A DNA stretch of 64,000 bases from Paragonimus skrjabini miyazakii (lineage: Eukaryota; Platyhelminthes; Trematoda; Plagiorchiida; Troglotrematidae), in assembly GCA_014338405.1 (NCBI GenBank), contig JTDE01000266.1:36213-100212 (forward strand), given 5' to 3'. Within the stretch, counting starts at the first letter, position 1; each line of letters begins with the position of its first letter. Shown here in pieces: positions 1-12,200 of this stretch. Both the position numbers and the translations under genes were made by a program. The notes below the pieces were generated by a model. It was given only the letters and a program-made list of their open reading frames with translations, was not told the origin of the DNA and searched no databases.

Positions 1-1365
1 TACCATGACTAAAACCACGGCCACGCTGTTCATGGGGCAAATATAGAACTTTGATGAGAAACTTGAATACATTGCTAACCAAAGAAACGACGTCGGCCAA
101 TTGAGAGGTGTTCGGGTTCATTAAGGGGGTAGTAATATCGTCGAGGCAAAGTTCATCAGCTGGGACAAGATTGTAGAAACGAGGTTCTACTGTCAACCCA
201 TTAAGTTGGACATATTTTCTTTTGCATTAGAAGGAATGTGGTTAGAGTTTGAATAAAACATTGTTCTTCATTTCCACTTGATTTCAGACTCAGCTTCAAG
301 TTTTCCGCTGTAGTTCTTCTATTATTTTTACCCACTGGTATGTGCTGATATGGGAACCAAGAATGTGATCATTCAGGTGTAGTTATCCAAAGACAATTCG
401 GAGAGGCTTTAAGTGCAATCTACTTTCAAGACATTTTTCACGACAATTAAGCGGTTGCTGACAGGATAAGCATTCCCTCAGTTCTAAACTATGTACTATT
501 CCAGTATTGCTATTAGTGTGGAAGACAAAGCACTGAGGACTATAGTTGAGGATGATTTATTGATTGATGAGGGGTTGTTATACTCCTGATAGGTAAACAT
601 CATGGTGGTTTGATAGTTTCCAATAGATTATTACTACGAGCTATAATAATGTTTCGTAGGGAGGTGGTCATGAAGTAAAACGAATAAACAAAGGGACGAA
701 ATCAAAAATTAATGCTTGAGCAGTTGAAAATATTCGTTTGTTTTAACCACTGCGCCAACCTATTTGAATTTTGAATACTCGGATGAAATTTACAGCGATT
801 ATTATCTAAAATTATTTTGAAGCTGATATCTTCGTTTTGGTCGTTCAAAGAAGTCTAAAACGTGGCATGAAATTCAGTCGACTATACAAAAACAGACCAC
901 ATATATTGTTGTTAAATTAGCCGGATTTCCTGTGTTATTCTCCAAGTAGGTATCAGGCCTTTTTGTTTGTCCGATTTTCTTCACTAGACAAACAGTTTCG
1001 AATTGACAAACTGTTGAAATGCCTTGCTGATGTCAACAACAAATAACATGCGTGCTAACAGTGGTCGGTTCAAACTCAGCTGAGGTTACTGGTTGTTTTA
1101 AATACTATTGGGATTTAAGCACTTTGAATGTGCAATCACTATATGTATACTGGCCATTACGTTTTGTAAATTTGGGACCCATCCGCTGTCGTGAGCCAAA
1201 TCGGGTCTTGCATTGTACCCTCAAGTACTTATGACAGTTGCATTAACCTACAGATCTCATCGAAGCTGTGATAATTTTTAAAAACAAATCACAAATGCCT
1301 TACTGTCTTAACAGAGCAGTGTAAATGCTAATGCGTAAGATTAATGGCCTGATAGAATGTTCTGC
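1..1365. other. No gene seen
   Basis: I see no coding exon, RNA gene or repeat that I can support here. The frames are closed at the density expected of AT-rich non-coding DNA. Confidence 0.5.
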
Positions 1366-1612
1366 GCGTAAATAACTGCGTATTACATAACATGAGATGT
1401 TAAAGTAGATGACGAGAGTCAAATATGAAACTGTACGTATAGGATAAACAAAACGTTGCTATGACTAATTAACTATTTTCAATGTTATTCCGGCAGTGTT
1501 AAGTTAGCAAATTAATCTTTCTGTACAGAAGGAGGTAGACATTAGTGTAGCGGAGCACGTGTGTTGCATACTGCAAAAATGTGGCATATCAGTTGCGTAA
1601 ATAACTGCGTAT
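1366..1612 (+). repeat. 18-bp direct repeat pair, 229 bp apart
   Basis: The 18-mer GCGTAAATAACTGCGTAT occurs at 1366-1383 and again, identically, at 1595-1612. The second copy lies inside the possible LTR that starts at 1546. The repeat could be a target-site-type duplication around a 211-bp insert, or a replication-slippage duplication; the sequence does not decide between these. Confidence 0.6.
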
Positions 1613-1926
1613 ATCTATGTGGGATCCCTCTAGTAATAATCCTCCAGAAGTCGTGTGATCGCTGATGCCAGTGGTCTGTGTGGTGATTGCTGGGTGATAA
1701 CCCGTTTTTTGCTTTGTATTTACTCCACGTGGTTTCATACCCAGCCTACGATATACACAGGGACCGATCAGTGCACAGCAGAGTCGTATGTCGCCCTTGT
1801 GTGATTACTTACAAATTCTTTCCTTGGTTTTTTTGGTATTCACTTGTGAATGCGGTAAAATTTATGGAAATTTGTCGGGTGAAAGGTCGTGTGATTTGAC
1901 TGCTCTAATAAAGTTTGTTGTTTACA
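1546..1926 (+). repeat. Possible solo LTR or LTR remnant
   Basis: The stretch starts with TGTAGCGGAGCACGTG just after a purine-rich run (AGAAGGAGGTAG at 1528-1539), which resembles a polypurine tract followed by an LTR start. It contains an AATAAA signal near 1907 and can be closed at a TTACA end at 1926. No matching 5-bp duplication flanks it and no internal coding sequence is beside it. The 70-codon open frame at 1687-1899 shows no recognisable domain. The call rests on the termini only and is weak. Confidence 0.22.
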
Positions 1927-4900
1927 TTTTTGAAACAGCGCTTTTTTCTTTTCTAATGTTGTGAATCGTTTTATGTGATTTGAGCTCCTGCATACTGCTG
2001 AAATCTCTGTGGGGATTTCGACTGAAAATCACGAATACATTCAATCAACACTTTTCTATAATGTGGCTGAATTTTTAATAACTGCAGGCTATCATTTTCC
2101 AACTGCATATCCGTTTCTGTGAAACCATTAGAAGAATTCAATAACTTGGTATCACTAAACATTGATCGCAGCTGCTGGGTATCCATAGACTTTCCAGTCG
2201 ACCCCTTTCGAAAAAGCACTAGACTCGAGTTTTGCCCCCTGTGTTTAGTCTCGAAGCGATCGAGCTATCAGGGCATTACTCAAAGGCGAATGTGACTGAG
2301 TGTTCACATATGATGAATCAGTCGTGCCTAAAGTGATGTCAATATTGCAGTGATCAACATGGTTGTCTCATGAAAGCGTGGCTGGAGTTCTAGTCCCGAC
2401 CCTGGCATAGATGTAACACCGATGAGCTCTAACCACAGCGAAACTTGAATTCAGCTACTTAGTGTTATTAGGTACCCACCTTTTGGTAGTAGCAGTATTT
2501 TCGTGAACTGTTGTGTACTTAAAATTTAGGTTACCATCAAACTATAGGAAACTTTTGATGGATGTTATATTTTATGCAATATCCACTGTAATAAAAACTA
2601 ACTTTAATAAACACGATGCATTTCATTCAATAGTGCGAAGTTTATCGTTTTCCTCCTGACAGTTGGCGAAGCTAGAGTTTGATGTAAGATCCCAACAGGG
2701 GAAAATACGAAAGAAACGCGTTCAACTCGGACTTTCTTTTAGGTTTAAGGCAGTGTAATCACAAACTGACTTTCCCTCAGTCGGGATTATAGGTAGGTAG
2801 TCCATATAAATAAGCAAATGGGAATTCACTCATTTCTAATACTTGTTTCTAAATCGCCCACAAATTTTGTTTTCGCGGTGAGGTTCATTGACATACGTCC
2901 ATAGTAGAATCAACTGCGTAGGGTCTTAGTGATGATTTCGAATTTTCTCGACAAACTGGACTACTCAAGTGACTGGATCTCAACCGCAGTTTACAATTTC
3001 CTCAAATTTTAATTGAAACGTCTAGACTTCTATACGTATGCAACTTAGGAAAATCTACGCACATTGTGAAACATTTTGTCCAAATCTGTTTTCAGGGCCG
3101 CCTCCTTAAAAGTGAGCAAATGTCCACCTGGCAACCACTCCGAGCAAGCCATCATTTTAAAGTACAATTATCTGCTAACAAATTTGAGTAGATCAGTAAA
3201 ATATTTTATGCGAACGGTAGGACAACTTTTGCTGCAGCTTATCAATTGCGTACTATAGAACGAGCAATTATTAAGGAAATTTCGCCGGTGAAATGTTTAC
3301 TTATTGGGGAAAGGAATAGACACCACCATACTAATAGCTAATTAACTGTTGATATTTCTATGGCTTGATTAAACTAACATACCGATATTTTCAAACATGC
3401 ACAAATAGAAGGTAACGTTTAATTGCTGCTGAAGCAACATAGCATAACAATCGAGGATAGTAATTTGCGTAAAAATTACGAACACCTTTTTTAGGCATAC
3501 CAACCAGTAGATCACAAACCTTAGTTTTACAGGGTGGTGTGTGTGTCCGTTGCTGCGTGCACATTTGCATTCAGAATAAGGCTCCGAGCAAAGGATGCAG
3601 ATGTTTTGCTTAAATCGTAGGTCTAATCTCGTAAACTGACAAATGAACACAACAATGTCCGGGGAGCAGAGAAGTCCAGTATTTTTTGGGGGGAGGGAAG
3701 GAAACAGCCATGGTCAATGCGACAGGCCAGTTTGACAAAAACCATTGTTGGCTGTAGGGACTGTTAGCGATGATCCGTTTTGGTGCTTGTTTTCACTCGG
3801 CCCAGCAATTTACGCATGTTTTGAATGTCAGCATCCTACTAGTGTCAGCTTCCTTTGCTAGTCTGCAGGGGCGTCATGCACGCGGGCAGTACCTATCAGT
3901 TTGTCATGACGAAGTCCTACATAGCGACCTACATTTCCCAAATTGGCCATCTGCTAACAATATCTGAGTGAGTGAGCTGACGGACGTATACACGGCATAG
4001 TTCATTTTGCTGAATTCTTCTGGTTGGAGGCTGCAGATTATTTATCCTAAATCCCCCGTGCTATCAAGGTGGATGAAGACCGATGGCCATGACCTCAAAG
4101 CTTCTAAGGCAGTGGTTTCTCTGAATGAATCACAAGAAATATCCACCTACAGATCGATGACATCCAACTAGTTACAGTTTGCACAGTTTAGGCCAATGTG
4201 GTGGAGCAAATAACTGACAATTCACACTAACAGATACCAGCAAACGCTAGAATGCACAAGATAATTAACATATTTCGGGTATCTGCCGGATGAAGAAACG
4301 ATTCTTCACATCGGTCCCAAAGGTGGCTAGAACAGTTGATACACAAATGAATCAAATTTGTGCGAGTTACATTTCCTTGGAGTCGATTAATGATGTGATT
4401 GCTATTGGTTGCACATGAGTGTTCAACTCTAGTTCATTCAAAAAGTTGTCCACCGTAAAAATTCGTCTTGCTTGGGGGCCATTGCATTTACCGCTGTGCG
4501 TTTATGTTCGGCTCATATAAGCTGTCGTTTACTTACCCAACCGCATTAACTTGAAAGAATGAATTACAAAGTAGTAGCCAGTAAACCGCATCATGCAGCA
4601 AGCAGTGATCTACTGTCATTTGTCAAGGAGACTTTCGAGTTTTCCGTCTTTGATTCGGTTTATCATCATAGTATAATTACAGCTTCTCTAACAAATTTTG
4701 TCAGGAGGCCAATCTTGTCAAGATAGAGCTTTGAGGGGAAACCCCGAGGCTTTAAAAACGAACGGCACAACAAGGTTTGAGCTATCAATGTGACGGTACC
4801 TACCACGTTATTTCCTGCCATATCTGAATAGAGTAAAAGTCCGATTGGAATGCAATAAATCCGTGCTAATGAACGGTTACCTCCATAATCCAGCTTGAAC

Positions 4901-7800
4901 GTTGATTGCAGGTATCTTCATAATCAACACCTCGGTTGGCACATTTTTTCTCCTTCCAACTTTCACAAGCAAATAGGTAAACAGCGTTAGACATGTTGGA
5001 AGTGCTCCGTATTGCATGAAAACGCCGACGTTTGCTGGACAAACCTTGAACTTCAAGAAGTTATCATTTCCTTTAGCATTTTATTTTTGAAACAACAGAT
5101 TTGACAAACGACTGTTATCCGTAATTCTTCATCAAACCAGTACAGTCATATGGGTTAACAACTATTCATTTGTGAACGAAACTGAAAAACTTAATAGTCA
5201 CAGACGTCAAAATCGGAATTGTAGAAAACTTAGGATTAAATACCTGTTTTTATTCGTTTGCTTTTACTGATCAACCGGAAAAGCTTGAACTATTCCTCCG
5301 CTTCATATTAATTGTATTGCACAATCTAGCCTGACCGGTTGCTTATTTTGGCAAGAAGCAAAAAACAGTTCCAACATTTGAGGGTTCGCCGGTTAACACG
5401 AACATGGTATAAAGGCTGAGCACACGTACATCATTTTAACGTGTGGACTGAAATTTTTTCCTGTCAAAGTTCACCCGTATTACATATTGGACCAATGAGA
5501 ATAGAGTTCGGGTTCACGTGTTTTCTAGGCAACCCTGTGGGATAACGTTCCATTGACCTCATTAGTAAACATCCGATTATCACATGTGAACGTTCAAGAG
5601 CATTTATTTGCGATTGATGCTCAAATTTTTCGGTTCTCTCGGATGAAGAGACAGACTAATCGAGCAAATGGACTGGGGTAGTCCATGGCCGGAAAACCTT
5701 GACAAATCTGCTTGGCTGTAAATTCTAAAATAATTCGGAAGTACGTTTTTTATTTTTCAGAAATGTATATATATATGTATATATGTATATGTAAGCATAT
5801 AAAATGGACACCACTCACATTTGGTTGAGGTTTCGTCTACCAGGTATTCATTACAAAGCAACTCTGTTCAAAATTACGGCGAACATGCACTGCTTAAGAG
5901 CACTTCCGTCAATTAAATGATTCACATTGGTTTGATTTTAAGTAGAGGTCCTCAATACACAGTTAGTCTTGAAGATAAAAGGAGACATTCCTACAGGGAA
6001 CTGATAAATCTGCTCAGTTCGGTGCTTGCACACAAGCTGCTACAGACGGAATAATAGTCAAACTGGAGCAAACCAATAACAGACGGCGATTAGGTGCTGT
6101 TGAGTGCGTATCTGTTTCAAACAACCGAGCTGCCAGATGCAACGTCGTGGAGCATCACAAAAACAAACTTGTCAATCAAAACATGAAGAAGCCTGTCGCT
6201 TAATAGCGGTCGTAAATACCGTTGTTCTTCTATAAAAAGCTGTCGCTTTTACGATAAACTGACATTGCTTAGTACCGCTTAGACTCCTGTCTTGATTTTT
6301 CCCGACTGGGCAGCACAGTGCGCTATACTTGTGGCTACACGTTTAGGTGGAATGCTACATGCTTGATGAATGCGAGTTCAACTCTGTGGTGATTAGCCCC
6401 TCTTGTTCAAAACCAAATGAACGAGAACCATTTCTTTGTTAAGGTATGAAGGTATGCTACGGATGGGCATGAGAAAGAAGAAATTGGCGTTTGCTACTTC
6501 TTTGTAAAGGGTTGTCAGAAAGTCTCATATGGACGTCACTGTCTCTCAGATTGTCTGAACCAAAATCCTCCAATTTTAATAAATACCGATCGTTCGCATC
6601 AGGCAAGCTCTGTTATTTGTAGAAAAGATGAGGTCAAAAACCGGGCAGAATAAAAAAGTTAGAATGGACTGAGTAATAACTTACTAGATAAAGAGCCAGG
6701 AGGTGTGTTCGGATCAACCTTAGTTTCGGAAATGCTTCTAATTTTGATTCCTACATTGCTTTCCAAATAGGTAGTAAATTAAACTGATTAGCTACCTTCA
6801 AAACATGTTTCCTTATCTATGATTTTATTCAAACTTTCAGATCTGCTCTGCTGAAATGCTTCATGTCGTTGTTTTAGACTACCATTCAGGAGTTTGGACT
6901 TGAAGTTTTCGCTTTCTAATTGTATAGGCAAAATGACGCACAAACATTTGGATGTGTAGGGGTTTGCCAGCAAGGTTTCAAACTGGTCAGTCATCATTTG
7001 GTAATGCAATCGAAAATAATGATAATAGATACGGCAGTAGGTGTTACGTAAAAACAAAGAACAAGGACAAATAGATGATATTAAGGACAAAATTCAATCT
7101 ATGTAACGTATTTTCAAGGTAACGATGAGTTCACTACCATCTGCTTATGAACGCGTAACATCTTGTAGACGACGGCTATTTAGGTTGGGTAGGTTTTGGT
7201 GTAGTTTATTCCCTGTGTCAAACTTTTGGAAGTTCAACTGCACGCTTTGTCGTTGCGTACAAACAAGTAGTTGAGAACGCTTGAATCACGTGGTGATGTT
7301 TAAAATGAAATATACGGAAGAATCAGTTGCTGAAGTGTCAACTTGTCAAACCTGTCAATCGCATTTCATTAAAGGATAAACAGTACAAAAGTTATTTTTA
7401 AAGCATTACTTATTAGTTTGTAGCTCAGACATCTGCAAAAACGAGACCAAACAATAATCACATCGCATTTCTATTATCGTTTTGTCGTAAAACAGTGAAG
7501 TTAAGTTGAAAACCTTAACTCCGTCCTAACTTCCGAAGTAGCTTTTTATCCTGGGTAGCAGAGAGTTGGCCACGTTCGAGCATGTTTATTTGTTGCCTCG
7601 TGTGAAGCCTGTCGAAACTCAATTTTTAACAATTGGATCTCTTCTGAATGAAAAAATCTGCAAAACCACTCATTAATACTACAGTATAGTTGCTTACCTC
7701 TGATATTGGTTAGTTCTAGCATGAAATGTTTGAGAAGTTCTGCCTGGGTAGTCTGTCCCGGGATCATTTGCTGGATTCATACGAAACGGTGTGCTCAACG
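1927..7800. other. No gene seen; non-coding DNA
   Basis: Frames such as 1971-2219 (minus), 3369-3650 (minus) and 6788-7090 (minus) are of chance length for this base composition, and none carries a motif I recognise. Apart from a short AT dinucleotide tract near 5764 I see no repeat or RNA gene. Confidence 0.45.
5764..5793. repeat. AT-rich microsatellite
   Basis: An imperfect (TA)n/(TGTATA)n tract of about 30 bases. Similar short TA tracts occur near 14945 and 29950. Confidence 0.8.
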
Positions 7801-7804
7801 AATA

Positions 7805-7950
7805 ACTGAATTCATATATGAGATTTCTGGGTTCCCGGTGTGGTTTTGTAGCCCAGGTAGTATGGCCCTTGGTGCATTTGTTCATGCTGTTCTCATCAGT
7901 GACTCCAGTCCAACTGATGGCCACGGTTTTCACAACTGGGTGTAATCTGT
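7805..7950 (+). repeat. tRNA-derived SINE, degenerate copy
   Basis: This stretch aligns base for base, with scattered changes, to the better SINE copy at 11041-11180. It shares the GAATTCA-TATGA head, a degenerate A box (GTAGCCCAGGTAGTATGG) and a decayed B-box region (ACTCCAGTCC), followed by the same spacer ending near CTGGGTGTAATC. The tRNA-like part would be transcribed by RNA polymerase III in an active copy. Overlapping 79-codon frames on both strands here are by-products of the repeat. Confidence 0.6.
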
Positions 7951-9399
7951 ATCAACGTGCGCAGTAAAGCGGGCAGTGGTTTTAAGTAGTGGGGCATGTG
8001 CAAGGGAAGAATGGGCATCATAAGACGAATATAACTCTTGTTTGTCTCCACACTTTTGGTAACATACAAAAATGTACACAGATCGCTAAAGCCACGTTCA
8101 ACTGGCTCACGGCAATGAAATTCTATAGTCAGTAAAATAATTTCATATTGAGATAGACTCGGCATATCTCTGATAATCCTACTGGATTTTCTGATCATAC
8201 GACTATTGTGTATCCCACAAGCTAAGAGGTTTTTGAACACATGAGATACACCCTCTAGAGGAATGTAGAAAGTTGCAATAAGTGAGTCGCGGAGCCGTTA
8301 AAATTTTAGTTTGTTTTTGCACCTTCACTCCTACGTTTGCTATTGTAAAAAAAGCAGAGGAAATTTAATGTTTCGTGAAATATTTGCGAATAAGGTTGTG
8401 GATCTGTTTGACATATTCATCCGAACAAAATAAGAAGCAGTCAGGTTTTACCAACGATTTCTAGTTTCATCTGTATCGATATGTATCTGTCAGTTATGGT
8501 AAAACTATTGTACGACTGAAAGATCGAAAAGCAGGTGGCAATATGACTATGAAACTGGATCTATTAATTTTCAAAGGTATCTTTATTTCTGATGCGTTAC
8601 GGACCGAGACTTTAGCACAACTGCATTAGTTATGGGCGTACTCTGTTTAGACTGCCTGAATACGTTCCACTCGGCATTCAGCTGACACGTAATCGAAGGT
8701 CCGAAGGGTTTGAATAACCGAGAAGAGTATTCAGTCAAGTTCTTTAGTCAACTCGTGTAAGTGCAACAATAAGTTAGATTCTTATTAAAAAGATGGCTTC
8801 AAGATCGAATCATCGTTCAATACAACGATTACTTATACTAGTATAGACACCTCGCGAAATTTGTCAAATATGTTTGTGTTTTCACAATATATGCTAGGCT
8901 ACTGGACTGGTCTAAACAATTCTGAATTTAAATTTTTGTTTGGCTCGAAGCAGATGGCCTGTAAGTCGTGTTTATTAACAAACCGAGCAAAGAACGGAAA
9001 CGTGATGTTACTATGTTATTATTGTTACAGTGAAATATTTGAAAAATGTGCACTCCAATTTCATCAGGGCTTGGACAAATGTGCCATGTACTGGATAAAA
9101 AATGGCGTGGTTATTCCACTGTTCATCGTACACGCTGTTGTTTTATGTAGGTTCTTCAAACTGTGGACCAGAATTAAGCGGGATTTCGTGCAGAAGCGTT
9201 TACTGATTGAACCAAATAATCTGACCACGAAACCACTTTGTCTCTACGCCCACCCACTTCATGGTGACAGTTATTCATGGGTGATTTAGGCCATGACTGA
9301 ATGGTTTTATTACCTAAAATCATCGTACAATTATCGCCCACTGAAAAGCTGCCTATACGGTGACCAGTTAGCGAGAAATATTATTATTATTACCCTGCT
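7951..9399. other. No assignable gene; one unrecognised 142-codon frame
   Basis: The longest frame without a transposon signature in the window lies at 8861-9289 on the plus strand (142 codons). It is Cys-rich in its middle and has a hydrophobic stretch near residues 85-100, but no family motif. An estimate from base composition gives one or two frames of this length by chance in 64 kb, so I do not call it a gene. Confidence 0.3.
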
Positions 9400-9890
9400 C
9401 GCTCAAACAAACGTTGCCTGACAATGTTGATCTGCCTCTTGTTTGGACGAGTGGTTGCAGCCAAGACCGCCTATGTTTACTCGATTGGATCAACCACCGC
9501 CGCTTGTAAGCCCATTCGTCTTATTTCTGAAACGTCTGCATGTGAATTTGCAAGATGCCCTTTGAATTCCAGCACGTGTTGAAAGAACTTGCGCAGCTGC
9601 GCACATGAAACCGCGTCCTATATCACAGACATGTTGGATCGAATGTCACTGTTATTAAGGTGTTCGTCGGAGCAGCGCCTTCTCGCGTACTGATACATGG
9701 TTACAGAGTGATCGTGCGTACTCCACAGCTTGAGAACTACGTTCAATTGAACAGAAAAGTTACTTGGAAAATCCAGAAGAACGTTTAGTACAACATGCTA
9801 ATGGTTCGGTTCGATCATTCAAAAATACAGTGTTTTACAGCGATCGCTTTGAATCAGTATTCGAACTTAATCTGAGTAGCTGAAGATGTT
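9400..9890 (+). other. GC-richer block, possible decayed coding remnant
   Basis: This block is richer in G and C than its surroundings. One plus-strand frame reads with few stops from about 9405 to 9660 and includes the Pro-rich piece QPRPPMFTRLDQPPPLV. Another frame gives an uninterrupted run of about 50 codons ending at a stop at 9880-9882 and includes SYLENPEERLVQHANGS. Frame changes and stops break it up. It may be a dead retroelement gag or a lost exon. I cannot assign a family. A perfect 14-bp palindrome (TGCGCAGCTGCGCA) lies at 9590-9603. Confidence 0.25.
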
Positions 9891-10331
9891 TTGGTTTTAA
9901 AAGTCGAACTTAGTCCAACAGATGATCAAAGTTCACAATTGATACAATGCCATCAAAAAACTGGGTGGAAAATAGGGTGCGTTTTCTAGAAACTTCGAAC
10001 CCTGTCTGTGTCCCCGATCGAATTCATCCTCACATTGTTTTTGCTTCGATCAAAGGTTAGGTGCAGTCGATCTTTCTAGCTAATATCGGTTCAAACGGCA
10101 TGTGTTCATCATTTTTATCAGTTGATTCTGCTTCCGGAATAAGTTTTTATTAAGTTGGCACGTCGACTTGAACTGTGAGTAAAGTTTTTCGAATCGTATG
10201 AGAGATCAGGTGTCATCACATCATTGTAGTAAAAATACAGGTCATACATCATATATGTTGAATGGACTTGTGAAGGCTATCCTTAATTCAAGGGTTTTTC
10301 TTTAGCGAACAATAACTTCAAAATAACAGAA

Positions 10332-10431
10332 NNNNNNNNNNNNNNNNNNNNNNNNNNNNNNNNNNNNNNNNNNNNNNNNNNNNNNNNNNNNNNNNNNNNN
10401 NNNNNNNNNNNNNNNNNNNNNNNNNNNNNNN
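10332..10431. other. Assembly gap of 100 N
   Basis: Exactly 100 undetermined bases, the size often used for gaps of unknown length. Any reading frame drawn through it is an artefact. Confidence 0.99.
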
Positions 10432-11040
10432 TAACGGTCATGTTCAAAGTTTACCGATGGTGTACAGACATTTGCAGATGACTTGTAATATTTATTGAAG
10501 GGATGTTTTTCTCTGTTCACAGGTATGCATGTAAAAATGAACCTGATGATTCAGAGGTTTTTACGTTGTTTTAATGAACACACACGGTAAGTCTTTATTA
10601 TGCATTCTTACGATCTAAAGGAGTGTAACGGGGTCGTATCAAACGCGTGACAAAAAGTTGACATCAAGATTTTAATTTCAGTTTCATGGAATGTACGCAG
10701 TGAGTTATTTTGATTCGCTTAACTGTACACGCACGAATAACAACTAAGTAATTGATGCACTGGACAATAAATATAACTGAGGCGAACGAAACTGATCAGC
10801 ACAACAAACCAGGGAGTAATTCTGAATATTTGGGTGGGACCAATTGCGAAAACTGTGAGTTTTGGCTGGAATCGACTCAGCGACAAAAACAGCATGCTCA
10901 AACGCGATATGCGCTCCGAATGCTCAACAGTGGCGTTAGTGACTTTCAGCGTGAACTGATCGAGAAATCCTAACGAGGTAGTCGCTACCCCGAATAATTT
11001 GAGGGATTTCATATGGGACAGTAAGACGAGTGGGTAATAG

Positions 11041-11180
11041 AATTCAAATATGAATTTTCTGAGCTCCTGGTATGGCTTCGTAGCTCAGATGGTAGAGTGC
11101 TTGTCGCATTTGAGCATGTTGTTTCTGTTGCTAGTTCGAATCCAGCCGAAGCCCCGAAGTCTCGCTACCAGGTGTCATCT
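11041..11180 (+). repeat. tRNA-derived SINE, best-preserved copy
   Basis: A tRNA-like head contains an A-box-like TAGCTCAGATGGTAGAG (from 11082) and a good B box AGTTCGAATCC (from about 11134). The tRNA-like stretch is followed by a CCGAAGCCCCGAAG segment and a spacer. The same organisation recurs at 7805-7950 and, less clearly, near 43620. In live copies the two boxes form the internal RNA polymerase III promoter. A genuine tRNA gene is unlikely because no clean acceptor stem closes around the boxes and flanking sequence is shared between copies. The SINE lies 25 bp from Penelope copy B. Confidence 0.65.
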
Positions 11181-11204
11181 AACTCAGGAAAGTTGCCACA
11201 CTAC

Positions 11205-12200
11205 TTATAATTAATATCATCGTTTCAAATATGCCCATTACGTTAATGAGAATGAAGACATATAGGCGAACGCATGTTTTCGATAATTCATCTTCAGGCC
11301 GGTACATTTATATAAGGAGTTAATAGAGTTAGATCGAGATATCGATCAGACTTATTACAGAAAAACTAGGTCACTAGTCAGTCAAGTGGCTATGGCTTGA
11401 TTGGTCGGTTACGTCATGCTTGTCTATTGGTTTGACCGCGCAGGTTGACCATCGATCCGGTGGATTTGTGGCCATGGTAGGTGCAGCGCTTGAATAAACC
11501 GTTTTTGGTGGCATAATACCGGGTCAAGCAGCCTGATTCCAATGGCCTCGGCAGTACAAAGTGTTCTGTTTCGGACTGCTTTTGATGGGTTGCCTGGCAC
11601 GCGATATACCACTTTGAAGGATTGATCAGTGTTCACCTGGTGTCCGCTTTCAACCAGATGAGTGAGGATAGCACTGTTGACCGAGTGTGATTCCCCGTGC
11701 CCCAGCCATCGTGGATGGTGTTCTCGGATTCGTTTCGAAAGTTGTCTTGATGTTCGACCAATATAACCTGCTCCACAGGAACAAGTGAATGAGTAGATAC
11801 AAACAGATGAGGTCTGAACTGTCAGTCTATCTTTGTTATAAAACCTGAGAATTGTGGATGTGGAGAATTGAATACGGAGTTCTGCTGTAGCATAGGTCCT
11901 GCTAATCGTCTGGTTGCGCCTGGTTGTCAGCCATTCGGCGGCATTTTCACCTTTAAAGGATACTCGAATAAACACCGGCTTTTTTCTTACGTCATGCGCC
12001 TCAGGTTTGGGTGATATTCTGATCATATTTCTGACGATAAATTGTCCTGAATAGCCGTTATCATGAAGTACGTTCATTATGAATTTGAGGTCACTTTCTA
12101 ACGTATTCGCTGAACTCTGTTAACTCCTTATATAATTGTACCGGCCTTGAGATGGATGATCGAAAACATATGTTCGCCTATATGTCTTTATAATTAATAT
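11205..12200 (-). mobile_element. Penelope-like element copy B with target-site duplication and inverted termini
   Basis: The insert is bounded by identical 13-bp direct repeats TTATAATTAATAT at 11205-11217 and 12188-12200, read as the target-site duplication. Inside them, about 76 bp at 11255-11330 reappears inverted at 12113-12189 with roughly ten per cent mismatch. Between them lies only the C-terminal half of the Penelope protein (11424-12077), on the minus strand, so the inverted repeat represents the 3' end copied in reverse at the 5' end. Such inverted or LTR-like termini are known for Penelope elements. The copy is 5'-truncated and cannot have been autonomous since insertion. Confidence 0.85.
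11424..12077 (-). pseudogene. Penelope-like element: RT thumb region and GIY-YIG endonuclease (5'-truncated)
   Basis: The open stretch of 217 codons corresponds to the last part of a Penelope polyprotein. The reverse transcriptase fingers and palm are absent. The C-terminal nuclease is intact in appearance: CIYSFTCSC with the Cys pair typical of the linker, then GYIGRTSRQLSKRIREHH, which carries the YIG half of the GIY-YIG signature, the following Arg and the conserved His pair. It ends with a LPWP-containing tail also present in copy A. The first Met is not meaningful, since the element is truncated within its coding region. It is related to copy A but clearly diverged. Confidence 0.85.

Noticed and set aside
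8861..9289. 142-codon plus-strand frame as a gene
   Set aside because: Length is within chance expectation for this window, with no motif, start context or splice evidence.
10302..10520. A minus-strand frame of 72 codons
   Set aside because: It runs through the 100-N gap, so it is an artefact.
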